Part shown: positions 7,031-13,990 of the stretch, piece by piece
How the letters are laid out: each line of letters opens with the position of its first letter
Numbering within the stretch: the stretch's first letter is position 1
NCBI GenBank assembly: GCA_003162495.1
Contig: PMOF01000270.1
Location: 1-15,163 of the forward strand
DNA length: 15,163 bases
Direction of reading: 5' to 3'
Origin: Acidobacteriaceae bacterium
GTDB taxonomy: Bacteria > Acidobacteriota > Terriglobia > Terriglobales > Acidobacteriaceae
Notes under the pieces: model-generated
Database searches by the model: none
Told to the model about the DNA's origin: nothing
Seen by the model: the letters and a program-made list of their open reading frames with translations, nothing else
Translations under genes and position numbers: made by a program

Positions 7031-8368
7031 ATGGAATCGGCATTCCGAGATATCGATAAGGCGCTCGCCGAACAACTGCCTTCACTAACTCCAAATGAGG
7101 CATCCATTGAGGCAGACCGCTGTTTGTATTGCTACGACGCGCCCTGCACGCACGCCTGCCCCACCCACATCGATATTCCCAATTTCATCAAGAAAATTGC
7201 CTCCCGCAATTTGCGCGGCTCGGCGCAAACCATCTTCGCTTCCAACCTGCTAGGCGCAACCTGCGCGCGCGTCTGTCCGGTTCAGGAGTTATGTGAAGGA
7301 GCCTGCGTGCTTGGCGCCGATCACAAGCCCATCGCCATTGGACGATTGCAGCGCCATGCTATGGACAACGCTCGGAAGAATCATAGTTATCCGGTGGTCA
7401 AGGCAGCGTTGACAGGAAAGTCTATCGCCGTCATTGGCGCAGGTCCCGCGGGTCTTTCCTGCGCCGGCCAGTTAGCCCTGCTCGGCCATGCAGTTACGAT
7501 CTATGAGCGACGACACCTGCCTGGCGGTCTATCCACTTATGGCATCATCGCGCTGCGCGAACCCATTGAGATAGCTCTCGAAGAGACTCGAATGATTGAA
7601 GCGCTCGGTGTTCAAATCAGGACCGGCCATGAATTCGGCAAGGATGTTACGCCGGCCTCGCTCCTGCAGGATTGCGATGCCGTTGTACTCAGTGTCGGCT
7701 TAGGCAAGACTCCAAGCCTGGGAATAGAAGGTGAAGAGGCAATCATCGACGGTCTCGAATTCATAGAGGCCAGCAAGACCACCGGCGCTAGCTTGCGCAT
7801 CGGCCGCAATGTAATCGTGATCGGCGCGGGGAACACCGCCGTCGATTGTGCCACAATTGCCAAACGGCTCGGCGCCGATCAGGTGACGATGGTTTATCGC
7901 CGCACGAACCGCGAGATGACTTGCTATCAGCACGAATACGAATTCGCGCGCGCGGAAGGCATCGAGTTTCGCTTCCTGTCCCAGCCTTTGCGGGTCGTGC
8001 TCAGCAGTGGTCTCCCCATTGGCCTTGAGTGCCTGCGCATTGAGTTAGGTCCTCCGGACGCATCCGGTCGCCCGGCTCCCACGCCGGTCAAGGGTTCGGA
8101 GTTTGTGCTGGCCGCGGATCAGATCGTTAAAGCCGTGGGTCAATTAAAGCCGGCATTGGCCGAGTTGCTCGGCATCGAAACAAAGAAGGGCTTCATCGCC
8201 GTGGACACAAACTTTCAGACCAGCATGGCTCGCGTCTATGCGATTGGCGATTGCATTCGGTCTACCGGCGCAGCATCCACTGTTATGGCAGTTCAGGACG
8301 GCAAGCTTGCTGCCGCGGCAATTCATAAGCAGCTCGCGCAACTTGAGAAGCAAGTCGAGGTGAGTTAG
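7031..8368 (+). CDS. preT: NAD-dependent dihydropyrimidine dehydrogenase subunit PreT
   Basis: PreT is the electron-input subunit of the PreTA complex, passing electrons from NADH through FAD and Fe-S clusters to PreA for uracil/thymine reduction. From the ATG at 7031 it has 445 residues. The N-terminal Fe-S domain holds Cys31, 34, 39 and 43, and Cys78, 82, 88 and 92. By comparison with mammalian dihydropyrimidine dehydrogenase these supply two [4Fe-4S] clusters, with Gln107 (in GRLQ) aligning to the unusual glutamine ligand. The FAD-binding loop is VIGAGPAG (134-141) and the nicotinamide-nucleotide loop VIGAGNTA (263-270). The C-terminal FAD-contact block is IGDCIRSTG (405-413). A glutamate synthase small subunit or NfnB-like protein shares this architecture, but preA starts 2 nt after the stop, which settles the assignment. 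Cytoplasmic. Confidence 0.95.
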   Translation: MESAFRDIDKALAEQLPSLTPNEASIEADRCLYCYDAPCTHACPTHIDIPNFIKKIASRNLRGSAQTIFASNLLGATCARVCPVQELCEGACVLGADHKPIAIGRLQRHAMDNARKNHSYPVVKAALTGKSIAVIGAGPAGLSCAGQLALLGHAVTIYERRHLPGGLSTYGIIALREPIEIALEETRMIEALGVQIRTGHEFGKDVTPASLLQDCDAVVLSVGLGKTPSLGIEGEEAIIDGLEFIEASKTTGASLRIGRNVIVIGAGNTAVDCATIAKRLGADQVTMVYRRTNREMTCYQHEYEFARAEGIEFRFLSQPLRVVLSSGLPIGLECLRIELGPPDASGRPAPTPVKGSEFVLAADQIVKAVGQLKPALAELLGIETKKGFIAVDTNFQTSMARVYAIGDCIRSTGAASTVMAVQDGKLAAAAIHKQLAQLEKQVEVS

Positions 8369-8370
8369 CC

Positions 8371-9756
8371 ATGGCAGACCTTCGCATCAACTTCGCCGGT
8401 ATCAAGTCGCCCAATCCCTTCTGGCTTGCCTCCGCGCCGCCCACTAACTCCGGCGCGCAGATTCACCGAGCTTTTGAAGCCGGATGGGGCGGCGCTGTCT
8501 GGAAGACCATCGGCGCGCCGGTTCTCAATGTATCCAACCGCTACGGCGCATGGCATTATGGCCGGCAGCGCATGTTGGCCATCAACAACGTCGAACTCAT
8601 CTCCGACCGTCCCATCGAAATCAATCTGCGCGAAATTGCTGAGGTGAAACGTGCGTGGCCCGATCGCGCTGTTATCGTCTCCGCCATGGTGGAGTCGAAA
8701 CCGGAATCATGGCGCGAAATTGTCGAGCGCATCGAAGGTACCGGCGCGGACGGCATCGAACTGAACTACGGTTGCCCTCATGGGATGAGCGAGCGCGGCA
8801 TGGGCAGCGCCATTGGCCAGGTACCGGAGTATTGCGAGCAAATTACGCGCTGGGTCAAGGAAGCCGCAACCATTCCGGTCATCATGAAGCTCACGCCCAA
8901 CATCACCAACATTGTTTTGCCGGCCCGCGCGGGCGTGGCCGCCGGCGCCAACGCGCTCTCCCTCATCAACACCATCAACTCCATCGTCGGCGTCGATCTC
9001 GACACGCTCGAACTGACCCCGAGCATCGCGGGCAAAGGCGGCCACGGTGGTTACGCAGGGCCGGCCGTCAAGCCCATCGCGCTCAATATGCTCGCCGCGC
9101 TCGGCACCGACGAGATCGTTTCCAGATCGGGCATTCCCATCTCCGGCATGGGCGGTATCGCCAACTGGCAAGACGCCGCGCAATTCCTGCTTCTGGGCGC
9201 ATCCAGTCTCCAGGTGTGCACCGCCGTCATGCATTACGGCTTTCGTATCATCGACGACTTTTGCGATGGTCTCTCCAATTGGATGGATGAGAAGGGTTTC
9301 AAAACCATTGCCGATGTCACCGGTCGCAGCATTCATCGCGTCTCGGAGTTCAAGAATCTTGATCTTTCTTATCGCGCCGTCGCCCGTATTGATCCAGACA
9401 AATGCATCAAGTGCAATCTCTGTTTCGTGGCTTGCAACGACACCGCGCACCAGTGCATCGATCTCGTCTCGCCCCACGGCGTTGTGGTCCAGCCGCTCTC
9501 TTACGATCTGCGTTCCAATGGCAAGCAGGAGGCTGTCGAGTCGCGCCCTCAGCCCGTCGTGCGCGAACCCGATTGCGTCGGCTGCCGCCTCTGCTATAAC
9601 GTGTGTCCGGTGGACGATTGCATCGAAATGGTCGAGCTCCCCTCCGGCCGCAGCGAGGTTACCTGGAGCGAGTTATCGCAGCAGCAACCCCAGGTTACTG
9701 AGGATTGGGAAGCAATGAAAGCCTACCGTGACGAGGTCGGAATCCACATTCACTAA
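8371..9756 (+). CDS. preA: NAD-dependent dihydropyrimidine dehydrogenase subunit PreA
   Basis: PreA is the catalytic subunit that reduces uracil and thymine to the 5,6-dihydro forms on FMN. The 461-residue protein begins with a dihydroorotate dehydrogenase-like TIM barrel (about 1-320). The signature ELNYGCPHGMSERGMG places the general-acid Cys at 135, with Lys173 in IMKLTPN and the FMN phosphate region ISGMGGI (257-263). A two-cluster ferredoxin domain follows: Cys345, 348, 351, 355 and Cys402, 405, 408, 412, in the C-x2-C-x2-C-x3-C pattern. In E. coli PreA and in the C-terminal half of mammalian DPD the domains follow the same order. The ATG is 2 nt after the preT stop, with GAGG about 10 nt upstream inside preT, so expression is coupled. 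The enzyme is cytoplasmic and works as a PreTA complex. Confidence 0.96.
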   Translation: MADLRINFAGIKSPNPFWLASAPPTNSGAQIHRAFEAGWGGAVWKTIGAPVLNVSNRYGAWHYGRQRMLAINNVELISDRPIEINLREIAEVKRAWPDRAVIVSAMVESKPESWREIVERIEGTGADGIELNYGCPHGMSERGMGSAIGQVPEYCEQITRWVKEAATIPVIMKLTPNITNIVLPARAGVAAGANALSLINTINSIVGVDLDTLELTPSIAGKGGHGGYAGPAVKPIALNMLAALGTDEIVSRSGIPISGMGGIANWQDAAQFLLLGASSLQVCTAVMHYGFRIIDDFCDGLSNWMDEKGFKTIADVTGRSIHRVSEFKNLDLSYRAVARIDPDKCIKCNLCFVACNDTAHQCIDLVSPHGVVVQPLSYDLRSNGKQEAVESRPQPVVREPDCVGCRLCYNVCPVDDCIEMVELPSGRSEVTWSELSQQQPQVTEDWEAMKAYRDEVGIHIH

Positions 9757-9785
9757 CTTATGTTATGAGACGCCTCAGCCATGCA

Positions 9786-9793
9786 AAGGGGGA
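9786..9793 (+). promoter_or_regulatory. Shine-Dalgarno-like AAGGGGGA deciding the dihydropyrimidinase start
   Basis: A purine-rich AAGGGGGA precedes the ATG at 9804 by 10 nt. An in-frame ATG at 9765 would add 13 residues but follows the preA stop with no Shine-Dalgarno. The product from 9804 begins directly with the first beta-strand (MGLLIRGGEIV), as is usual for the family. Confidence 0.5.
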
Positions 9794-9803
9794 AAACGTT
9801 CCA

Positions 9804-11207
9804 ATGGGATTGCTGATCAGGGGCGGAGAAATCGTCACCGCGGACAGCCGCTCGCGCAGCGACATCTTCATCGAAGATGAAACGATAAGCCGCATCGGCA
9901 TCGGCCTCTACGCCCCTCCGGGGACTCAAGTGATTGATGCCGCGGGAAAGCTGGTCTTTCCCGGCTTCATTGATCCCCATGTCCACATCCATTTACCTTT
10001 CATGTCTACCTTCGCAAAAGATACGCACGCCAATGCGAGCGTGTCCGCGCTCATCGGCGGCACCACCACATTTATTGAGATGTGCTGCCCTTCCCGCCAT
10101 GACGACGCGCTCGACGGCTATCACACCTGGAAGCAAAAGGCGGAAGGCAACAGCGCATGCGACTATGCCTTCCACATGGCAGTCACGCGCTACGACGCCA
10201 CAACAGAAGCGCAACTTCGCGAGATCGTGCGCGACGGAACTGCATCGTTCAAAATCTTTCTCGCCTATAAGAACTTTTTCGGCGTTACCGACGAAGAGAT
10301 GTTCCACACGCTCAAGCTGGCCGCCAGCCTGGGCGTAATCACCACTGCCCATTGCGAAAATGCAGAGCTAATCGGCCAGTTGCAGCAACTCTTGCTTGCA
10401 GCGGGCAAGATCGGTCCCGAGTGGCATGAACCCAGCCGTCCCGAGTCCGTTGAAGCCGAAGGCACCACGCGCTTTGCGACTTTTGTCGAGCAGACACGCG
10501 CCGCCGGTTACGTGGTTCATCTCTCCTGCGCGCCGGCACTGCGCGCCGCAGTTGAAGCAAAATCGCGTGGTGTCAAGTTATATGTCGAATCGGTGTTGCC
10601 TCACTTCCTCCTCGACAAGACTTATGCAGAGCGTGCCGGCGTGGAAGGCATGAAACACATCATGTCACCGCCGTTGCGCGATCGGCGAAATCAGGCTGAG
10701 TTGTGGAGTGCCCTGAATACGGGCCTGATTGACACCGTGGGCACCGACCATTGTCCCTTCGATACGGAGCAAAAACTTCTCGGCATCAACGCATTCACAC
10801 AGATTCCAAACGGAATTCCGGGCATTGAAGATCGGGTCAATCTGATGTATACCTATGGCGTGAAGCGCGGCAGGCTCGATCTTCACCGCTTCGTGGATGC
10901 GCTGAGCACGCGCCCCGCACAGATCTTCAGTCTCTTTCCCCGCAAGGGAACCATCGCCGTCGGATCGGACGCCGACCTGGTTGTCTATGACACCGCCTAT
11001 CGAGGCACAATCTCTGCCGCCACGCAACACGGCATCAACGACTACAACGGATTCGAAGGCTTCGCAATCGAAGGCCGTCCATCTGCTGTAACCGTTCGCG
11101 GCAAAGTCCAGGTTCGCGACGGAGTCTTTGTCGGCGAGCCGGGACGCGGCCGCATGCTTCGCCGCGAGCCGCAATACGGGGCGCAAGAGGTCGATTATGC
11201 CCATTGA
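9804..11207 (+). CDS. hydA: Dihydropyrimidinase / D-hydantoinase
   Basis: This amidohydrolase opens the ring of dihydrouracil or dihydrothymine (or 5-substituted hydantoins) to the N-carbamoyl amino acid. From the ATG at 9804 it has 467 residues, normal for the family. All dinuclear metal ligands are visible: His59 and His61 (DPHVHIH), the Lys150 that is carboxylated (ASFKIFLAYK), His183 (TAHCEN), His239 (VHLSC) and Asp315 (GTDHCPF). These positions nearly coincide with those of bacterial D-hydantoinases. The conserved MCCPSRHDDAL segment (93-103) follows the barrel entry. A third His (His63) stands right after the metal pair. The gene lies 47 nt after preA, and its last 11 nt overlap the carbamoylase gene. 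With preTA upstream, a pyrimidine substrate is most likely, but sequence alone does not exclude hydantoins. Confidence 0.94.
   Translation: MGLLIRGGEIVTADSRSRSDIFIEDETISRIGIGLYAPPGTQVIDAAGKLVFPGFIDPHVHIHLPFMSTFAKDTHANASVSALIGGTTTFIEMCCPSRHDDALDGYHTWKQKAEGNSACDYAFHMAVTRYDATTEAQLREIVRDGTASFKIFLAYKNFFGVTDEEMFHTLKLAASLGVITTAHCENAELIGQLQQLLLAAGKIGPEWHEPSRPESVEAEGTTRFATFVEQTRAAGYVVHLSCAPALRAAVEAKSRGVKLYVESVLPHFLLDKTYAERAGVEGMKHIMSPPLRDRRNQAELWSALNTGLIDTVGTDHCPFDTEQKLLGINAFTQIPNGIPGIEDRVNLMYTYGVKRGRLDLHRFVDALSTRPAQIFSLFPRKGTIAVGSDADLVVYDTAYRGTISAATQHGINDYNGFEGFAIEGRPSAVTVRGKVQVRDGVFVGEPGRGRMLRREPQYGAQEVDYAH
11185..11190 (+). promoter_or_regulatory. Ribosome binding site AAGAGG for the N-carbamoyl amidohydrolase
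   Basis: AAGAGG lies 6 nt before the ATG at 11197, inside the end of the dihydropyrimidinase gene. It supports this start over an in-frame upstream GTG/ATG-type extension that would overlap the preceding gene by 80 nt. Confidence 0.65.
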
Positions 11208-12438
11208 CGCACAGGCGGCGATTGATCTGCTCAAGGAGTTGCGCGCCCTCACCTCCGATGAAAATGGCGCGCAGCGCCTCGCCTGGAGCCCCACGTGGCT
11301 CAAGGCACGCGCCTGGTTCCAGACCAAACTGAACCAGCTTCCCATAGAGCATCACTATGACGCTGGAGGCAACAGTTGGAGCACGCTTCGCGGAGACTCA
11401 GATGCCGCGCTCATTCTCGGCAGTCATCTCGATTCGGTGCCCAATGGCGGCTGGCTCGACGGCTGTCTCGGTGTCATCGGCGCTTTCACAGTGCTTCGCC
11501 GCATCGCCGATGAGTACAATGGCAAGCCGCCCATCACTATCCGGCTTGTCGATTGGGCCGATGAGGAAGGGGCGCGCTTTGGGCGCAGCCTCTTCGGATC
11601 CTCAGCCTTCGCCGGCACGCAGACCATCGACCAGGATCGTGTCCGCATCGACGCGAATGGTGTTCGGCTTGAAGACGCATTGGCCACATGCGGCGTTTCC
11701 ATCGATTTCATCGGCGACGCGCAGCGCGAGCGCAATCACGCCGCTGCCTATCTCGAGCTACACATCGAGCAGGGTCCAGTACTCGAGAGCTTGGGACTTC
11801 CTCTAGCCGCCGTGCTCGGAACCAAGGGCGTTGAGCGACACGCCATCACCTTTCACGGCCAGGAGGCGCACTCCGGCTCCACGCCCATGAGTAAGCGCCA
11901 CGACGCGCTCGCCGCCGCCGCAAAACTGGCCCTTGAAATTCGCCACATTGCCATGCAATATGCTGACGCAGTGTGCACCATGGGCAGTGTCAAAACATTT
12001 CCCGGCATTGTCACCGCCGTCGTGGGCCGCTGCGAGACAACTCTTGACCAGCGCGATCTGGATGCTGAAGTTCTCGCCGCAATGTTTCGCGAGGCTCAGA
12101 ACAAGAGCGTACAATTCGCGCAGGAAGAGGGCTGCACCGTCGAGTGGTCGCGCATCTGGAATATTGCGCCGGTGCCATTTCATCCTGAACTCATTGAACT
12201 GTGTGGACAGGCAATCCGCGAGACGACAGGCCACTCGCACCGCATGCCATCCGGTCCGCTGCACGATGCGGCCGAGGTGTCGCGAGCCGGCATTCCCACC
12301 GTGATGCTTTTTGTGCAGTCTCTTCAGGGAATCAGCCACAACAAGATTGAAGACACACGCGAGGATCACTTAAAACTGGCCATCACCGCATTCGACAAGC
12401 TAGCGTCGAAGGCCATCGAGTGGATTCGTCAGTCATGA
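11197..12438 (+). CDS. hyuC: M20-family N-carbamoyl-beta-alanine / N-carbamoyl-L-amino acid amidohydrolase
   Basis: The enzyme removes the carbamoyl group (as CO2 and ammonia) from N-carbamoyl-beta-alanine or related N-carbamoyl amino acids, completing ring catabolism. It has 413 residues from the ATG at 11197. Metal-binding residues match the hydantoinase/carbamoylase branch of M20 peptidases: His77 (GSHLDS), the bridging Asp88 (GGWLDG), Glu123/Glu124 (DEEGARF), His189 (ELHIEQG) and His381 (ISHNKIED). The lid/dimerisation domain lies between about 210 and 325, with EAHSGSTPM at 223-231. Bacterial beta-ureidopropionases and L-carbamoylases share this fold, so the symbol marks the family; preTA and the dihydropyrimidinase point to the beta-ureidopropionase role (PydC/AmaB-like). 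Its start overlaps the dihydropyrimidinase by 11 nt, consistent with translational coupling. Confidence 0.92.
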   Translation: MPIDAQAAIDLLKELRALTSDENGAQRLAWSPTWLKARAWFQTKLNQLPIEHHYDAGGNSWSTLRGDSDAALILGSHLDSVPNGGWLDGCLGVIGAFTVLRRIADEYNGKPPITIRLVDWADEEGARFGRSLFGSSAFAGTQTIDQDRVRIDANGVRLEDALATCGVSIDFIGDAQRERNHAAAYLELHIEQGPVLESLGLPLAAVLGTKGVERHAITFHGQEAHSGSTPMSKRHDALAAAAKLALEIRHIAMQYADAVCTMGSVKTFPGIVTAVVGRCETTLDQRDLDAEVLAAMFREAQNKSVQFAQEEGCTVEWSRIWNIAPVPFHPELIELCGQAIRETTGHSHRMPSGPLHDAAEVSRAGIPTVMLFVQSLQGISHNKIEDTREDHLKLAITAFDKLASKAIEWIRQS

Positions 12439-12443
12439 GGAGG
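12438..12443 (+). promoter_or_regulatory. Consensus Shine-Dalgarno AGGAGG before mmsA
   Basis: A perfect AGGAGG begins on the last base of the hyuC stop codon and precedes the mmsA ATG by 11 nt. It is the strongest ribosome binding site in the window, though the spacing is slightly long. Confidence 0.6.
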
Positions 12444-12454
12444 TTTCAAAAGCC

Positions 12455-13969
12455 ATGAGCGCTTCCGATACATTAACTCCCGCAGCAGTTTCTCACTGGA
12501 TCAATGGCAAGCCTGACGCCGCAACCTCCGGGCGCCGCGCCTCCGTCACTAATCCCGCAACCGGCGAGATTATCGCCGAGGTCGGTTTTGCCTGCATTGA
12601 CGACGTCGACCGCGCGGTTGCCGCAGCCAAGCTTGCTTCTGCCGAATGGCGCTCCACCCCGCTTTCGCGCCGTGCCGAGGTTATGTTCAGCTTCCGCGAC
12701 TTGATCGTGAAGAATCGCAACCGCCTCGCTGAAATCATCAGCCTTGAGAATGGCAAAACCATCGCCGATGCCCTCGGTGAGGTCGCTCGTGGGTTGGAGA
12801 ACGTGGAGTTCGCCTGCGGCATTCCAAACCAGCTCAAGGGTGGTTACACGGAGCAGGCCAGCCGCGGCGTCGACGTCTACCAGATTCGTCAGCCGCTTGG
12901 TGTGGTAGCCGGCATTACGCCTTTCAACTTCCCCGCTATGGTGCCGTTGTGGATGCTATCCACCGCCATCGCCTGCGGAAATGCCTTTATTCTCAAACCG
13001 TCTGAGAAGGTTCCTTCCGCCAGCGTGTTCCTCGCGGAGTTAGCCAAGCAAGCGGGCGTTCCCGATGGCGTTCTAAATCTTGTCCATGGTGACAAGGTTG
13101 CTGTCGACCGGTTGCTCGAACATCCCGACGTCAAAGCCATCAGCTTCGTTGGCTCTACGCCCGTGGCCCGTCACATCTATCAAACTGCCACGCATAACGG
13201 CAAGCGCGTGCAAGCTTTGGGCGGAGCCAAGAATCACATGCTGGTGCTGCCGGACGCCGATATCGCCATGGCTGCCGATGCCGCGGTCTCCGCTGGTTAT
13301 GGCGCGGCCGGCGAACGCTGCATGGCCATCTCCGTCGTGCTCGCTGTCGGCGGTGTTGCCGACCCACTGATCGCCGCCATTCGCGAGCGCGTGGCCCGCA
13401 TCAAAGTGGGGCCCGGCTCCGAGCCGTTCAACGAAATGGGGCCGCTCATCTCCCGCGAACATCGTGATCGTGTGGCCGCTCATCTCGACACAGCTGTCGC
13501 TGAAGGGGCAACGCTCTCCGTCGATGGCCGTCTCGATCCGGCCATGAGGTCCAACGGTTTTTTCCTTGGTCCCTCGCTCATCGACAACGCCAAGCCCGGC
13601 ATGCGCTGCTACGACCACGAGATCTTCGGCCCGGTGCTGAGCGTGGTGCGTGTTGCCACCTATGCTGACGCTCTGCGCCTCATCAATGACAATCCCTACG
13701 GCAACGGCACGGCAATCTTTACACAAAACGGAGGCGCAGCGCGCCAGTTTCAATTCGATGTCGAGGTCGGCATGGTAGGCATCAACGTCCCCATCCCAGT
13801 TCCTGTTTCCTATTACAGCTTTGGCGGCTGGAAGTCCTCACTCTTTGGCGACCTGCACATGTACGGCCCAGAAGGCGTCCAGTTTTATACCCGCTCTAAA
13901 GTTGTAACCAGCCGCTGGCCTGACCCCGCTGCAAGCAAAGTAGACCTTGGCTTTCCGCAGGTGCGCTGA
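12455..13969 (+). CDS. mmsA: CoA-acylating (methyl)malonate-semialdehyde dehydrogenase
   Basis: It oxidises malonate semialdehyde to acetyl-CoA or methylmalonate semialdehyde to propionyl-CoA, with NAD+ and release of CO2. The 504 residues match the family length. The nucleophile Cys289 lies in GAAGERCMA, preceded by Arg288; Arg112 (EVARGLENVE) would be the second substrate-carboxylate arginine. Asn158 is in ITPFNFPAM. The ALDH general-base Glu is replaced in QALGGAKNH (Ala at 254), as expected when acyl transfer is to CoA rather than water. The FNFPAMVPLWM segment is diagnostic. The gene sits 16 nt after hyuC and ends the rightward block. Its place after the decarbamoylation step indicates it processes the product of beta-alanine or beta-aminoisobutyrate transamination; a valine or inositol role is possible for the family but not suggested by the neighbours. 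Confidence 0.94.
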   Translation: MSASDTLTPAAVSHWINGKPDAATSGRRASVTNPATGEIIAEVGFACIDDVDRAVAAAKLASAEWRSTPLSRRAEVMFSFRDLIVKNRNRLAEIISLENGKTIADALGEVARGLENVEFACGIPNQLKGGYTEQASRGVDVYQIRQPLGVVAGITPFNFPAMVPLWMLSTAIACGNAFILKPSEKVPSASVFLAELAKQAGVPDGVLNLVHGDKVAVDRLLEHPDVKAISFVGSTPVARHIYQTATHNGKRVQALGGAKNHMLVLPDADIAMAADAAVSAGYGAAGERCMAISVVLAVGGVADPLIAAIRERVARIKVGPGSEPFNEMGPLISREHRDRVAAHLDTAVAEGATLSVDGRLDPAMRSNGFFLGPSLIDNAKPGMRCYDHEIFGPVLSVVRVATYADALRLINDNPYGNGTAIFTQNGGAARQFQFDVEVGMVGINVPIPVPVSYYSFGGWKSSLFGDLHMYGPEGVQFYTRSKVVTSRWPDPAASKVDLGFPQVR

Positions 13970-13970
13970 A

Positions 13971-13990
13971 CTTTGCAAACTTTTTCAAAG
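13971..13990. terminator. Weak stem in the 15-nt convergent gap, possible bidirectional terminator
   Basis: CTTTG (13971-13975) and CAAAG (13986-13990) flank a 10-nt loop with T-rich sequence, spanning the gap between the convergent mmsA and permease stops. The stem is only 5 bp and AT-rich, so it may not terminate efficiently. No stronger hairpin is visible close by. Confidence 0.2.

Noticed and set aside
8707..9477. 256-codon minus-strand open frame opposite preA
   Set aside because: Antisense to the conserved FMN and Fe-S motifs of PreA; no domain seen in the antisense product.
9765..9803. ATG at 9765 as the dihydropyrimidinase start
   Set aside because: It lacks a ribosome binding site and adds 13 residues before the conserved first beta-strand.
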